From positions 372,001 to 436,000 of the forward strand of contig NC_013084.1 of assembly GCF_000142805.1 (NCBI RefSeq): a DNA stretch of 64,000 bases. The letters run 5' to 3'. This DNA is from Lachancea thermotolerans CBS 6340. Its lineage: Eukaryota; Ascomycota; Saccharomycetes; Saccharomycetales; Saccharomycetaceae. Below are positions 11,146 through 20,478 of the stretch, piece by piece. How positions within the stretch are numbered: the first letter of the stretch is position 1; the number at the start of each line of letters is the position of its first letter. The notes beneath the pieces are model-generated. The model saw only the letters and a list, made by a program, of their open reading frames with translations, was not told where the DNA came from and searched no databases. The position numbers were made by a program, and so were the translations under genes.

Positions 11146-11179
11146 GTTTCCCGGCTGTTTCCCGGATGATGTTTCCCAG
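11146..11179. promoter_or_regulatory. Left GTTTCCC cluster (three copies)
   Basis: GTTTCCC starts at 11146, 11157 and 11171, so the spacings are 11 and 14 bp. Regular spacing near one DNA turn suggests protein binding on one face of the helix. The factor is unknown to me. It lies about 240 bp upstream of MNP1. Confidence 0.5.
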
Positions 11180-11223
11180 CATACGGCTTTGAACGTAAGC
11201 AAGCGAGAGAAACAGGAGCGCGG

Positions 11224-11249
11224 GGTGCTACCAGGCGGTGCTACCAGGC
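11224..11249. repeat. Tandem duplication of a 13-bp unit
   Basis: GGTGCTACCAGGC occurs twice without a gap (11224-11236 and 11237-11249). It sits between the two motif clusters of the MNP1/RPB9 promoter region. Confidence 0.9.
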
Positions 11250-11459
11250 CTGTTTGTGGGAGGGCTGCGGGATCATTCTATTGACGTGCACAATGCTCAA
11301 CACAAAGCTCAGCTTCCTGCTACTTCCCTCGCACCGCAGCCCGCAGCCCGCTGTAGTTTTCTCTGGATCACGTGACGTATAGAGCTGCTTTGTATCATTT
11401 ATGACGAGCGGAGTCCTCCAGCCTTTCCTCTCCCGCCTTTTCCATCGCTTTCGCGAACT

Positions 11460-11504
11460 TGGAAACACCAGGTGAGAAACACTTGGGAAACACTCGGGAA
11501 ACAC
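11460..11504. promoter_or_regulatory. Right GGGAAACAC cluster (four copies)
   Basis: Copies of (G/T)(A/G)GAAACAC start at 11460, 11474, 11485 and 11496, spaced 14, 11 and 11 bp. The orientation is opposite to the left cluster and the spacing order is its mirror image. It lies 300-350 bp upstream of RPB9. Confidence 0.55.
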
Positions 11505-11807
11505 CTGAGAGTGCCAGACATCACGCTCACGTGACGCCAAGAAGCTGAGCAAAGCTTCGAGCAGACCTTCACGCGACTCGCGCCCAGCAGAAGCGCTTCG
11601 TAGCAGTGCCCAGGCGGTTATTAACACTGGCGAAAGATGGCTGGCCGTCAGGAAGAGCAGCTCCACAAATCAAGAAAGTGTATATGCGTACATGGTGATA
11701 TATGGATAATTTTTCAAAGTAGCGTATTGAAAGCCGTAGAAAAGTTCACTGAAGACCGGACGGCGGTGGTGAAGCGGCGCTGATCAAGGTCTGGCTGTGC
11801 ACTCACA

Positions 11808-12176
11808 ATGACGACGTTCAGATTTTGCAGAGACTGCAACAACATGCTGTATCCCCGTGAAGACAAGGACAACCAGAGGCTTTTGTTCGAGTGTCGTACC
11901 TGCACATATGCCGAAGAGGCGGGGACGCCGATGGTGTATCGGCACGAGCTTATCACAAACATTGGTGAGACTGCGGGTGTAGTACAGGATATCGGGTCGG
12001 ACCCCACGCTCCCGCGGTCTGACAGAGAGTGCCCACGCTGCCACTCGCATGAAAACGTATTCTTCCAGTCGCAGCAGCGGCGCAGCGACACGTCGATGGT
12101 GCTGTTTTTCGTGTGCCTGGGGTGCTCGCACATCTTCACCAGTGACCAGAAGAACAAGCGAACGGCTTTCAGCTAG
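11808..12176 (+). CDS. RPB9: Rpb9, RNA polymerase II subunit
   Basis: 122 residues, the usual length. Two zinc ribbons are visible: Cys7-x2-Cys10 with Cys29-x2-Cys32, and CPRC (75-78) with CLGC (103-106). Rpb9 sits at the jaw of RNA polymerase II and acts in start-site choice, TFIIS-stimulated transcript cleavage, fidelity and transcription-coupled repair. The gene order MNP1-RPB9-AFT follows chromosome VII. Confidence 0.97.
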   Translation: MTTFRFCRDCNNMLYPREDKDNQRLLFECRTCTYAEEAGTPMVYRHELITNIGETAGVVQDIGSDPTLPRSDRECPRCHSHENVFFQSQQRRSDTSMVLFFVCLGCSHIFTSDQKNKRTAFS

Positions 12177-12405
12177 TCGCCGGCCCCCTCGCGCACGCAG
12201 CTACAGGGGCCGCGTCGGCGTGCGCCTCATAGACGACACACGCGCATCGGCAGACGGCGTCCCATTGCATCCAGGATCTCGAAAGCAGGGTTGGTATTAA
12301 CGATTAGTATGTATGCAAGTAAAGTTAACCTAGTATTACAGAGAGTGCTCGAAACCGAATATGAAGAGTCGAAAAGCAAACCGAAGTCCCAAAAAAACAA
12401 AAGCG

Positions 12406-13968
12406 CTAGAAGTCATTACTATATCCATGAGGGTCGTTGCTGTGTTGTGGTTCCCAGGGGAGTCCTGGGTCAGGATGCGGCACTTGCATCTGCTGACCCG
12501 TGAGGTGCATGTTGCCAAGGTCCGAGCTCAGCATTCCGTTAGCCGGGGAGCTATGCAGCATGCTTGGGTCTTGCTGTTGGACCCTGTGATGGGGAAACTC
12601 ATGCTGTGAGCCAGCGTCCATTGCATCGCAGTTCATATGTGCCTCTGTCGATGACGGAAGAATGCAGTGGGCATTGCTTGTGTGGCTGGGTTCGCATACC
12701 GGCGCGAGTTGAAATTGCAGGTCGTCCATGAAGTTTTTGGAAGCGTTCCAAGGCTGGTCGCGCCCGGGACTGTTAAGCGTTTGGGGCTTCTCAAAAATGG
12801 GGTCCTGCTTTGTCCGAGGCAAAGGTCGAAGAAACAAGTCTGTAAAGTCAATCTCCTCGGACTGGCTGGTGAGCGTGTTTGGGTCCCATCCTGACATAGA
12901 TGTATCAAAGTTTTGCATCGGCGATAACCCCGTCATGCCAGAATGAGGTTCCTGGGGGGCGCCGGTGCTCTCCTGCTTGATACGCTGTGGCTCTTGTCCA
13001 GAGCGTGCCGATTGAGACGGTGACTTGTCCAAAAATCCGAGAGGCGTTGAATTTCGACTGAGAGCCGTGGCCATCTGCTTATTGCCCTTGCGCGTGGATT
13101 TGTGGCGTGGCTTGCTCACTGTCTTGTCGGTTGAATTTGCGAGAGAGTCCGACGTAGGAAGGACAATGTTAAAACTCTCAATTTCTTGCGTAAGTCCACA
13201 GTCACAGGGGATCGGTTGTGGTTGTGTAGGAAGGTTGAAACGAGTCCTGCACTCCAGCTCATCGAACTTCTTAACGGCGTCCCAGTCTTCATTCTCACGC
13301 AGGTAATTTTTGAACTTTTTGTAGTCGTCGCTATCGGCGTTGAACTTCAAAGGATGTGAGTGTCCATTATTCATAACCACGATGTTCCACTTCTTGCGCT
13401 TCAGCGAATATGTCGCGCGTACCCGGAACGGGCATGTGTTATACGGAGATACGGACCTCTTTTTCTTGTTTGCCTGTTGTACCCTCTTCACCGCCAGCGG
13501 GCTCTCGGGGTTTTCCTTTTCTTCCGGCAGCGACCCGCAACCGGCTTGCTTGCGAGAGGCCCTGCCCCTTTTCGACGCCTTGCACTTGAACACTACCTTG
13601 ATGTTGTCAGAACGCTCGATCACAATCTCGATACCTTGGGGATAGAAAATCTTCTGAAGCCACGGCTTGATTTCGTTACGATCCTGGAAATCGGGTATGG
13701 GATCCAAGTGAATCAGCTTGTTCTGCGATCGCTGCCGGTTGATGGACTCAAGCGCGTTTTCACTCAGCATGTTATTCAGACTGGCCGTGTCATTCCAGCT
13801 AGGGGTGCCGTTTGTGAAATCTGGCCCGCTGCTCTCTGTGTTGCTCGTCGTGCCTGTTCCCACTGTATCTACTGTCGAGAGCGGCGAGTCCTCCGCCAGT
13901 AGAAAGTCCAGTGACGGCGACGTCTGTATTAGTTCTCCATGGAACGCGTCTAATGCTGACTGATCCAT
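12406..13968 (-). CDS. AFT1: Aft1/Aft2-type iron-responsive transcription activator
   Basis: 520 residues from the ATG at 13968; the longest frame starts nine codons earlier at TTG. The WRKY-GCM1-like DNA-binding region spans about residues 75-215 and contains LQKIFYPQGIEIVIERSD, CPFRVRATYSLKRKKWNIVVMNNGHSHPL and the Cys and His zinc ligands. A Cys-Asp-Cys motif (PIPCDCGL, near residue 255) corresponds to the iron-sulphur-responsive CDC motif through which Grx3/4-Fra2 switch Aft off. The remaining C-terminal half is N/Q/S/P-rich and probably activating. One gene here stands for both AFT1 (chromosome VII) and AFT2 (chromosome XVI). The symbol is a choice between two ohnologues. Confidence 0.93.
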   Translation of the reverse strand: MDQSALDAFHGELIQTSPSLDFLLAEDSPLSTVDTVGTGTTSNTESSGPDFTNGTPSWNDTASLNNMLSENALESINRQRSQNKLIHLDPIPDFQDRNEIKPWLQKIFYPQGIEIVIERSDNIKVVFKCKASKRGRASRKQAGCGSLPEEKENPESPLAVKRVQQANKKKRSVSPYNTCPFRVRATYSLKRKKWNIVVMNNGHSHPLKFNADSDDYKKFKNYLRENEDWDAVKKFDELECRTRFNLPTQPQPIPCDCGLTQEIESFNIVLPTSDSLANSTDKTVSKPRHKSTRKGNKQMATALSRNSTPLGFLDKSPSQSARSGQEPQRIKQESTGAPQEPHSGMTGLSPMQNFDTSMSGWDPNTLTSQSEEIDFTDLFLRPLPRTKQDPIFEKPQTLNSPGRDQPWNASKNFMDDLQFQLAPVCEPSHTSNAHCILPSSTEAHMNCDAMDAGSQHEFPHHRVQQQDPSMLHSSPANGMLSSDLGNMHLTGQQMQVPHPDPGLPWEPQHSNDPHGYSNDF

Positions 13969-14346
13969 GATTGCGCTCGCCACGACTGCGTTCAATCAGT
14001 CTTTTTAAGCCCTCAAATTCTGCTTTGATCGAGATGATGAAGGCCACACAGCGGGATTCAATTTTATACTAGCAAGCCTCGTATTTCATTTTTTGAGTTC
14101 AACTCATTAGAATTCCTTGTCAGGGCTTTTTCTTTGAAGTCGGCACTGCACCCATTTTTTTCCACTAAAAAAGCCTTGAACAATTCACGTGACTAATGGG
14201 GTCCCGTATTTGACATTTAGATGCAAGTTTCTTGCCGCTCAGAAGAAAGAGCGACCTCTCCAACGATAAATCCTGTCATCAGCCTTTATTAACCTCAAAA
14301 TAGTGTGTAAATGCAGGTTACCTGATGGCTGAGGAGCCAAGGTTTC
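13969..14346. other. Intergenic: AFT promoter and YIG1 3' flank
   Basis: About 380 bp with no ORF of interest. A TCACGTGAC E-box lies near 14187, and poly-T stretches occur near 14085 and 14155. Confidence 0.5.
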
Positions 14347-15765
14347 TCAGTAATCCTCTGTGCTCGTAAACCTAGAATAGTTGCCCGAGTCGGAGAGCAC
14401 GTGCAACTGGGAACGTAAAGCGAAGAAGTAGTGAACTTTCCTAATGCCGAACTGAGCTCTGACATCAGAATAGCCAACCTGTGACCATTGGGAGGTATGT
14501 TCGTCAAGGGCAAAGCAAGCCATGTGAGTCCCGTAGAGATGCTGCTGCTCGACCATAATTCTTGAGTCTTCTTCAAAAAACTCAAAAACAGCTCCGTGAC
14601 GCATGTTGCAGACTGGCACCGCGTAAGTAGTCCCAGGTTCGTATATGAGAAGCCGCTGTGAGGTTGCAACAAGGAGGGAATCCCGGGTACTTGCAAACTT
14701 CAACGAAACCACAAACTCGCCTTCTTGGAGAAACAAGCCTGGTACAGGCTGGTAAGTGTATGAGGTGAGCTCATGGACCCAGACGTTTCGCGCGTCACAC
14801 ATGGCGATCTTGGTTGCGGCGGCATTCAGATCAACGCTTTCAATCGGGCGTAAGGTAGGTTGCCCGCCACGCAGAAATGTTGTCTCGCTGCGTACACCTG
14901 AGAGACCCACCACAGAAATACTGGTGTTATGGGAGCTGAAAGTCACAACTGATCCACCGTCAGCCGTGACGCGGCACCAGACGTGCGTTATGGGTTGTGA
15001 GAACGATGTGTTTGCGTATACCACGCGATTTGTCCCGAGATCATACATTCCGTGAACGCCATCGTAGGTGCCGAATGCGACGCTATGTGCATTCACAATG
15101 TCCATGGCTGAGATTCCAGAGGGCAGAGATAGTGACATACTATTGGAGAGTACTGTATTTCCGTCGGCGGCAACAATACCCACCTTCGAACCGTCCGGGC
15201 GCCAAAAACACCAAAACTGTCCATCAACCCGCTTATAGCTGGGAAGCCTGGTCAGCTCCGTATCCTCACACGTGTAGGCTCTTTCGAGGCGCCAGCAAGG
15301 ACCTGAGTCTAGGTCCCAGCCGCTAGACCTTCTTTGTGCCAATCCTGGCCGAGAAGCGTGTTCGACATGTTCGCTCTGGCATGATTCGAAAAACCCTTTT
15401 ATCCCACCGTTGGGCCATAGAAGACCTCCGTCGAAAATAGTTACAGGAATCCCCATTGCAAGTCGTAGTGATTCTCGAGCACTGTCTGTTCTCAGTTGAA
15501 ATGTCAACTTTAGGGATCTATAACAACTAGCTGTATATTTAGCCCAATTTCCGCTGTTAGCTAAGAACCGGCTTGCAGCTAAATTATTATCAATTAAGAA
15601 GAGCGCTGGTTTCACGCTTTGATGATTACACCTTTGTAAATTGGCGGTGATGGGGTTTGTTTTGCCTCGAAACCCTATCTGCCCTAAATATGACAAACCC
15701 TTCTCAACCGCATCCTTCACGATGTCCGCTAAGACTTGAAAAAAGTCCGGGGTAACGGGATACAC
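14347..15765 (-). CDS. YIG1: Yig1-like protein (YPL201C); reading frame lacks an ATG near its 5' end
   Basis: The open frame gives 472 residues if read from a GTG at 15765, close to the length of S. cerevisiae Yig1, which binds the glycerol-3-phosphatases Gpp1/Gpp2 (Rhr2/Hor2) and affects anaerobic glycerol production. Assignment rests mainly on position, between AFT and HSF1, and on similar length; I see no strong domain. The N-terminus TPDFFQVLADIVKDAVEKGLSYL looks genuine, yet upstream the frame reaches a stop after 18 codons without an ATG. The first in-frame ATG is near residue 104. Initiation at a near-cognate codon, a 5' exon I cannot see, or a sequence error are all possible. Confidence 0.65.
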   Translation of the reverse strand: MYPVTPDFFQVLADIVKDAVEKGLSYLGQIGFRGKTNPITANLQRCNHQSVKPALFLIDNNLAASRFLANSGNWAKYTASCYRSLKLTFQLRTDSARESLRLAMGIPVTIFDGGLLWPNGGIKGFFESCQSEHVEHASRPGLAQRRSSGWDLDSGPCWRLERAYTCEDTELTRLPSYKRVDGQFWCFWRPDGSKVGIVAADGNTVLSNSMSLSLPSGISAMDIVNAHSVAFGTYDGVHGMYDLGTNRVVYANTSFSQPITHVWCRVTADGGSVVTFSSHNTSISVVGLSGVRSETTFLRGGQPTLRPIESVDLNAAATKIAMCDARNVWVHELTSYTYQPVPGLFLQEGEFVVSLKFASTRDSLLVATSQRLLIYEPGTTYAVPVCNMRHGAVFEFFEEDSRIMVEQQHLYGTHMACFALDEHTSQWSQVGYSDVRAQFGIRKVHYFFALRSQLHVLSDSGNYSRFTSTEDY

Positions 15766-15889
15766 GTGACTTCGAAAATTCCGCGAATCAGGAATGCCGT
15801 TCCGGCGACGAAATGTATACTATACGTCGCGTCAGCTGCATGTCCGATTTCTACACGGCTTACAACTTTGAACACACATCCGAATTAAT

Positions 15890-17599
15890 TTAAGATGTCC
15901 TCTGCTTCTTAGGTGGATTGCTGATCTCCTCAATATCACTATCTGAGGATCGCTTTTCCTCTTGGACGAGCGGCTCCTCAGGCAAAAGAGGCGCCAGAGC
16001 CGAGGGATCCGAAGTTGACAAGTAGTCCTGCAGGTCAAACTTGGAGTTTGGTTGCTGAGTCTTGGCGGGGGACTGTGCGAGCTGCTGCGGTACGGTGCCC
16101 TCCGGGGTGATTGACCCAAGCTCTTCTTGTGACGGCGACATTTTCGTAATCCAGTCTTGTAACTCTTGTATAGACTCGCCTTGCTTCTTGATGTTGGAGT
16201 GTAGATCGTTAAAAAATGAGGTGTCAACCGGGGAGTTGGATTCTAGCATGGTATCAGGGGCGCGGCCACCGCCTGGGGTTGTGGACGCTCCAGCTGAGGA
16301 GCTGCCGTTGGACGGGTAGATCGAGCTTCGATCTATTTCTTGAATCGGGGAGTTGGAGTGTCCAATGTGCAAGGACGAGAGGTCGCCGGTGCTTGAGTGC
16401 TGACTGGTGGCCGGCGTCCTGTTCTTCAAAAGTAAGCGCGGGCGCGTCAAGCCGTTCATGTTTGCCAAGTCCCATCCTCCGTGAGCAACGTTACTTGCGT
16501 CATTCAAGTTGGCGTTTGTTTGCGCTAGCTCGTTCACAAGGTCGCTGCCAAGGAGCTTCTGGGTATTGGACCCCATAAGAGATGCGAGAAGATGGAGAAT
16601 TTTGTTGAGAGCCTGTTGTTGAGCCTGGTGCCTCTCACGAGCCATCATGTTTTCCTTCCACAACAGCTCGTTGTCCTTGGACATGCGTTTGAGATCTTCT
16701 GCTATGGCGATCTGGTTGAACTTTACGGTCTCAAGCTCGCTAAGCAAAATTCCTATGTCCATCTCTTCGCCATTCTGGCCCACCAGGACGTCTTTGCTTG
16801 GGTTGGTGCTTGGCTTTTGTCTCACTATGTTCTCCAGCAGGTCCTCGCAGTCCCTAACGAAATTCTCGTTTTCGAACTGCCATCTTTCGTCAGAATTGCC
16901 GTGTATAGACCCAGATCGTACGTCCTGTACCTTGTGCCAACCGTACATGTTCAGCTGCCTTACGAAGGAAGCAAAATTGGAATGTTTGAAATACTTGGGC
17001 AGGATTTCGTGCACAAAGTGCTCGCGGTTGGTGATCACAAATGATTTCCCGTCGGCGGACCAGTGTATCAGTTTCTGGTTTGCGCTGTCGTTGACCATGG
17101 ACCACAGCTTGTTGACGAAAGCAGGCCTAGTTTTCGTGGTGGTGAGCTTGCGACGCGGTGGCGGCTGCGGCGAAGACGTTTTGGGCCTGCTCTGCTTTAG
17201 AAGCCTGTTTCTATACGGCATCAGAATGGAATCAGAGAGCAATGAGTCAGCCGCTGGCGGCTGGGAGGGGCTGCCCTGCTGCTGGTACAAGCCGACCGGG
17301 GTCCCGCGCCTGATAACGTTGTTATGGTCAGGTGGAGCAGCGAGCGGTGAGTTGGCCATGAACGGTGAGAAAGGTGCTATGTTCTGACTGGGATGGTCCA
17401 GCTGGCCCGGTGACATTGTCATGGCGGGATCCCATGAGGGATTAACTATGTCTTCAACGACCGAATGCGAGCCATCGTCTGCGCCCAACCCTGTGCCGTG
17501 TGTGCCCCCAACGATTGGGTCGCTGGGGTTTATAATGTTTTCAATTTCGTCTTCATTGAGCGCTGGTCCAGCGCTGTGGTGTGCGTTATTCGCTTGCAT
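15890..17599 (-). CDS. HSF1: Hsf1, heat shock transcription factor
   Basis: 569 residues from an ATG (S. cerevisiae 833). The winged-helix DNA-binding domain (about 158-265) contains AFVNKLWSMVND, FVRQLNMYGWHKV and the wing RWQFENENFVRDCEDLL. A leucine-zipper trimerisation region follows (about 275-345), then the yeast CE2-type element RPRLLLKNR (about 385-393), which restrains activity. The N-terminal 155 residues are unstructured and proline- and serine-rich. Hsf1 is the essential trimeric activator of chaperone genes through nGAAn repeats. Only 124 bp separate it from the downstream YIG1 frame on the same strand. Confidence 0.97.
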   Translation of the reverse strand: MQANNAHHSAGPALNEDEIENIINPSDPIVGGTHGTGLGADDGSHSVVEDIVNPSWDPAMTMSPGQLDHPSQNIAPFSPFMANSPLAAPPDHNNVIRRGTPVGLYQQQGSPSQPPAADSLLSDSILMPYRNRLLKQSRPKTSSPQPPPRRKLTTTKTRPAFVNKLWSMVNDSANQKLIHWSADGKSFVITNREHFVHEILPKYFKHSNFASFVRQLNMYGWHKVQDVRSGSIHGNSDERWQFENENFVRDCEDLLENIVRQKPSTNPSKDVLVGQNGEEMDIGILLSELETVKFNQIAIAEDLKRMSKDNELLWKENMMARERHQAQQQALNKILHLLASLMGSNTQKLLGSDLVNELAQTNANLNDASNVAHGGWDLANMNGLTRPRLLLKNRTPATSQHSSTGDLSSLHIGHSNSPIQEIDRSSIYPSNGSSSAGASTTPGGGRAPDTMLESNSPVDTSFFNDLHSNIKKQGESIQELQDWITKMSPSQEELGSITPEGTVPQQLAQSPAKTQQPNSKFDLQDYLSTSDPSALAPLLPEEPLVQEEKRSSDSDIEEISNPPKKQRTS

Positions 17600-18453
17600 T
17601 GCTTAGGGTTCCTGTCTTGGAAAACGTAAGCGAAAATGTCTTTGAAAAAAGCTTTTTTGCGAGTGTTTGTTGTAATGCAGGAAACAGCTGTTGCTGAGAA
17701 GCGCGTCCAAACAATGCCAGGCCTAAAGCAGCGCTCTTTTGCTTATTTCGTAGGCTATCTTACAAGAGCCGTTTTAACGCATGCATTCATTGCATTGGGA
17801 GTTTATTTTTTGGCCACCTCATCCATTTCGTCTATTGTGATGATCGACGTTTAGGCAGGAGCCGCCGGCCTGGAGCTTCAATAGGACAAGAGAAACCTGT
17901 GCAAGAAAGGCTCTGGCTCAATTGAAAGCTTCTCTAAGCACTTCATTGAATATTCGCCTCTATAAAAACTCCTAGTCAATACAATTTTTGGGAAATGGAT
18001 GGGTAACTGTGTCCAAAGGTGAATTGTTCAAACTATTTGCCAAGTGCTGTTCCAGGAGCGAGAATTTGGGTACGGGGGGTGCTAGTCTCTAGCATACCCT
18101 GGGGTTGATCATATATTATTTTGGGATGTGGCGATCAGCTTTATATAGTTCGTTTCTCTTGATTTCTCTTCTAGCAACACAACTAGCGCCTCACTCAGCG
18201 TGTGTCGGACAATATCGGGGGGAAACCTAGAGGTTGAAGCCTCCTATCGCATTCATTGGTGGATTCGACTGGCATTATGGTGAATCCTTGGTTTCTTTGA
18301 GACAACTCTGGCAGTAAGCCCGAGAAGTTTTTACTTTAGCCGCCATTAGTTGAGAGTTTGTTTACTACATTTTTGTCATAAGTATAAAATAATTTTACTT
18401 ACGCGTTGCAATCTTCGTAACAACCGCTGAAGAACAACCAGAAGCTAAAAACC
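17600..18453. other. Divergent promoter region HSF1/MPS2
   Basis: About 850 bp. One small ATG ORF (17636-17854, 72 codons) sits where the HSF1 5' leader should be and is probably chance. At 18130-18330 there is a TATATA-like box, then structured sequence including GGATTC/GAATCC (18261-18287) and GAGG/CCTC (about 18230-18244). I could not assign an RNA family. Confidence 0.45.
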
Positions 18454-19614
18454 ATGGATACAGAGCGGCACGCTACCCTGTTGTTAGATCTTGTATGGCC
18501 CGAGGTAGACGAAAAGGCACAGGGCTTCATCTATGCCAAAGACTTCCCACTGGTGGTTTCAAGGATGGAGGAGATTTTGAACAGGGGAAAATTAGAACGC
18601 GACAGAGCGCAACTTGTATCCGAAACCGGCCGTGAGATTCTCAGAAAGTTCGGTAGTGATCAAGAGTTCTTCAAGGTTTACAAAGAGGACTTCAGGGAGC
18701 TTTTTGACGGGCTGGTCGGTACTAGTTTCAAGAGCGCAGTGAAGTCCTGCGCTGGGGATGGCGTGCTAGATCGCTTACAGGATAGCCAGGCAGTAGATGG
18801 GATCCAGGACGAGAAAACATCATCTCACGCACTCCAAGAAGAAGTAATGCGTTTACGAGAGCAGGTTAGGGTGTTGAGCAGCAAGAACGACGAAAAAGAC
18901 CGAGAAATTACAGCGAGGGACGAGATTATCGCGGATTTACAGGGAAAAGACGCATCTCCTGCCGGGAGTCCGCGAAGTTTGCAGAGGATGAGGACTCTGC
19001 AAGCCCGAGTTACGAGCCTGGAGGACGAGCTGAGCTTTAGAGACGAGGTTATCCGTGAAAAAGACCGGGAGCTGCTGAACCTTACTAAAAGAGTCGGCGA
19101 GTTTAAGGATAAGTACCAATTCCTAGAGCGGGAGTTCCAGTTTTACAAAGGGCATCGAGAGCAGAAGAGCCCAGACTCTATCAAGGAAGCCACGAGGCAC
19201 GAATTTATCATCTCCGAGCTCAGGCGGAAAATCACGGAGCAAAGTGAGATAATCGGCCAAATGCGCATGCAGGTCGAGGCAAAACCCGGCGCACTCCACC
19301 CGCAAGGGATAGGGTCCACAGCAGGGTTGCCCCTGAACCTTCCTTTGCGCTTGGTTCTAAGGCTTATTATCGGAGCTATTCTGGCATATCTGGCATTTGA
19401 CATTGGCATTAGGTCACTTAAGGCCGTGGGAGGTCTTTTCGGCAGCAGTAGTCCTGCGACTCTAACTCCCAAGTCCGAGTTAAGTTGGTGGGAGCAAAAC
19501 ACATTGCTGAGCAAATTGCTCTGGTTTTTCAAAGATCTCTTCGATACTTACAACTTGGACGCTGGACGAGACGAGGTTGTAAGCGCTAACTATGACAAGC
19601 TTTTCGGAGTGTGA
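18454..19614 (+). CDS. MPS2: Mps2 (Mps2/Csm4 family), spindle pole body membrane protein
   Basis: 386 residues, matching S. cerevisiae Mps2 (387). An N-terminal globular part is followed by coiled coil (about 120-285, long runs of E/K/R/L heptads), a single transmembrane segment (about 297-318, VLRLIIGAILAYLAFDIGI) and a short luminal tail with the SWWEQN motif typical of the family. Mps2 anchors the spindle pole body in the nuclear envelope with Bbp1, Mps3 and Ndc1. Position fits both MPS2 (VII) and its meiotic ohnologue CSM4 (XVI), so this single gene probably stands for both. Confidence 0.9.
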   Translation: MDTERHATLLLDLVWPEVDEKAQGFIYAKDFPLVVSRMEEILNRGKLERDRAQLVSETGREILRKFGSDQEFFKVYKEDFRELFDGLVGTSFKSAVKSCAGDGVLDRLQDSQAVDGIQDEKTSSHALQEEVMRLREQVRVLSSKNDEKDREITARDEIIADLQGKDASPAGSPRSLQRMRTLQARVTSLEDELSFRDEVIREKDRELLNLTKRVGEFKDKYQFLEREFQFYKGHREQKSPDSIKEATRHEFIISELRRKITEQSEIIGQMRMQVEAKPGALHPQGIGSTAGLPLNLPLRLVLRLIIGAILAYLAFDIGIRSLKAVGGLFGSSSPATLTPKSELSWWEQNTLLSKLLWFFKDLFDTYNLDAGRDEVVSANYDKLFGV

Positions 19615-19677
19615 TTTCACTTAAAGGAAGTAAAGTCTACATAATACAAATTCCCTGGGAGGATTCTTTTAGGCTAA

Positions 19678-20478
19678 TCAAAGATTCTTGCGCACACAAG
19701 TGCAGAGCAAGCCCAAGAGCGTAGACAAAAGGTCGTTGTTGCCCGCTTGGGACTGGGATTGTTGCTGTTGCTGTTGCTGTTGGTAGTTGGACTGCTGCTG
19801 CTGGTACTGGGACTGCTGCTGTTGCTGGTACTGGGGTTGCTGCTGGCCAGTGTATTGGTGCTGTTGTGCCTGGTGACTGGCCTGTGGTTTGGATGGCACG
19901 CCGTGTGCATAAGTCGCGTAATCAGTGGACGACCAAGAAGCAGGCACGCTGGCGTTCTGAAGCTCAATTACTAAAACACCTGCGTTCTTAGAGTCCACAT
20001 AGTTGGGCAGGTTGGCTTGCTGGCACAGGTCTTCGACCGCAGGCTTAATCTTGGCAATTCCGTTTGCGGAATGTAGGCCTTTCCCTACAATGACCTTGAG
20101 CACGGACTCGCGCGCAGACACGGCTGCCGCGATGCGCTTCTGTAGGATCCACACGGCCTCTTTGGTGTACAAACCGTGCAAGTCAATCTCGTTGCTGGAG
20201 CTGTCGGCGTTGTTCTGAGTGAATACGAACTCCGCAGCCTGCAGGTTGTATTTTTCGGCCACCTGGAGCTGCTCCTTGGCCTGCTCGCTGAGCGTGTGCG
20301 CCCCGCTGCGGTCGCCGTTCTTGTACGCGTTCTGCGATTGCTGCGAGAGCTGCTGCCGCTTCTTGTAAGCCTGGTCTGCGAGGTCTCTCAGACGCTTGTA
20401 CTCAGAGTCTGTGGCATGGTTGTAGTCCCTCTCCTGCGAAAGAGGCTGGCCTCTGCTAGCGACGGCGGCGGCGCTCAT
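19678..20478 (-). CDS. Smr-domain protein (YPL199C orthologue)
   Basis: 266 residues from an ATG. The N-terminal helical part (YKRLRDLADQAYKKRQQLSQQSQ...) is the DUF1771 region usually found before Smr. The Smr domain (about 93-172) has DLHGLYTKEA and the GKGLHS loop, features of Smr nucleases that act on RNA, including in no-go decay relatives such as Cue2. The C-terminal 60 residues are Q-rich (SQYQQQQSNYQQQQ...), and end in FTCV-like LLCTCVRKNL. Function of the yeast orthologue is poorly defined. It converges on MPS2 with 63 bp between stops. Confidence 0.9.
   Translation of the reverse strand: MSAAAVASRGQPLSQERDYNHATDSEYKRLRDLADQAYKKRQQLSQQSQNAYKNGDRSGAHTLSEQAKEQLQVAEKYNLQAAEFVFTQNNADSSSNEIDLHGLYTKEAVWILQKRIAAAVSARESVLKVIVGKGLHSANGIAKIKPAVEDLCQQANLPNYVDSKNAGVLVIELQNASVPASWSSTDYATYAHGVPSKPQASHQAQQHQYTGQQQPQYQQQQQSQYQQQQSNYQQQQQQQQSQSQAGNNDLLSTLLGLLCTCVRKNL

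Larger units (their letters stand above)
10904..11807. other. Divergent promoter region MNP1/RPB9 with repeated motifs
   Basis: About 900 bp between two divergent starts and no supported gene. It holds two oppositely oriented clusters of GTTTCCC/GGGAAAC, an exact tandem duplication of 13 bp (11224-11249), and CACGTGAC sites near 11116, 11365 and 11528, which look like Cbf1-type E-boxes. It is one of the most patterned non-coding stretches of the window. Confidence 0.6.

Noticed and set aside
17636-17854. 72-codon ATG ORF upstream of HSF1 on the other strand
   Set aside because: Lies in the HSF1 leader and promoter, starts 37 bp from the HSF1 ATG, and has no recognisable domain.
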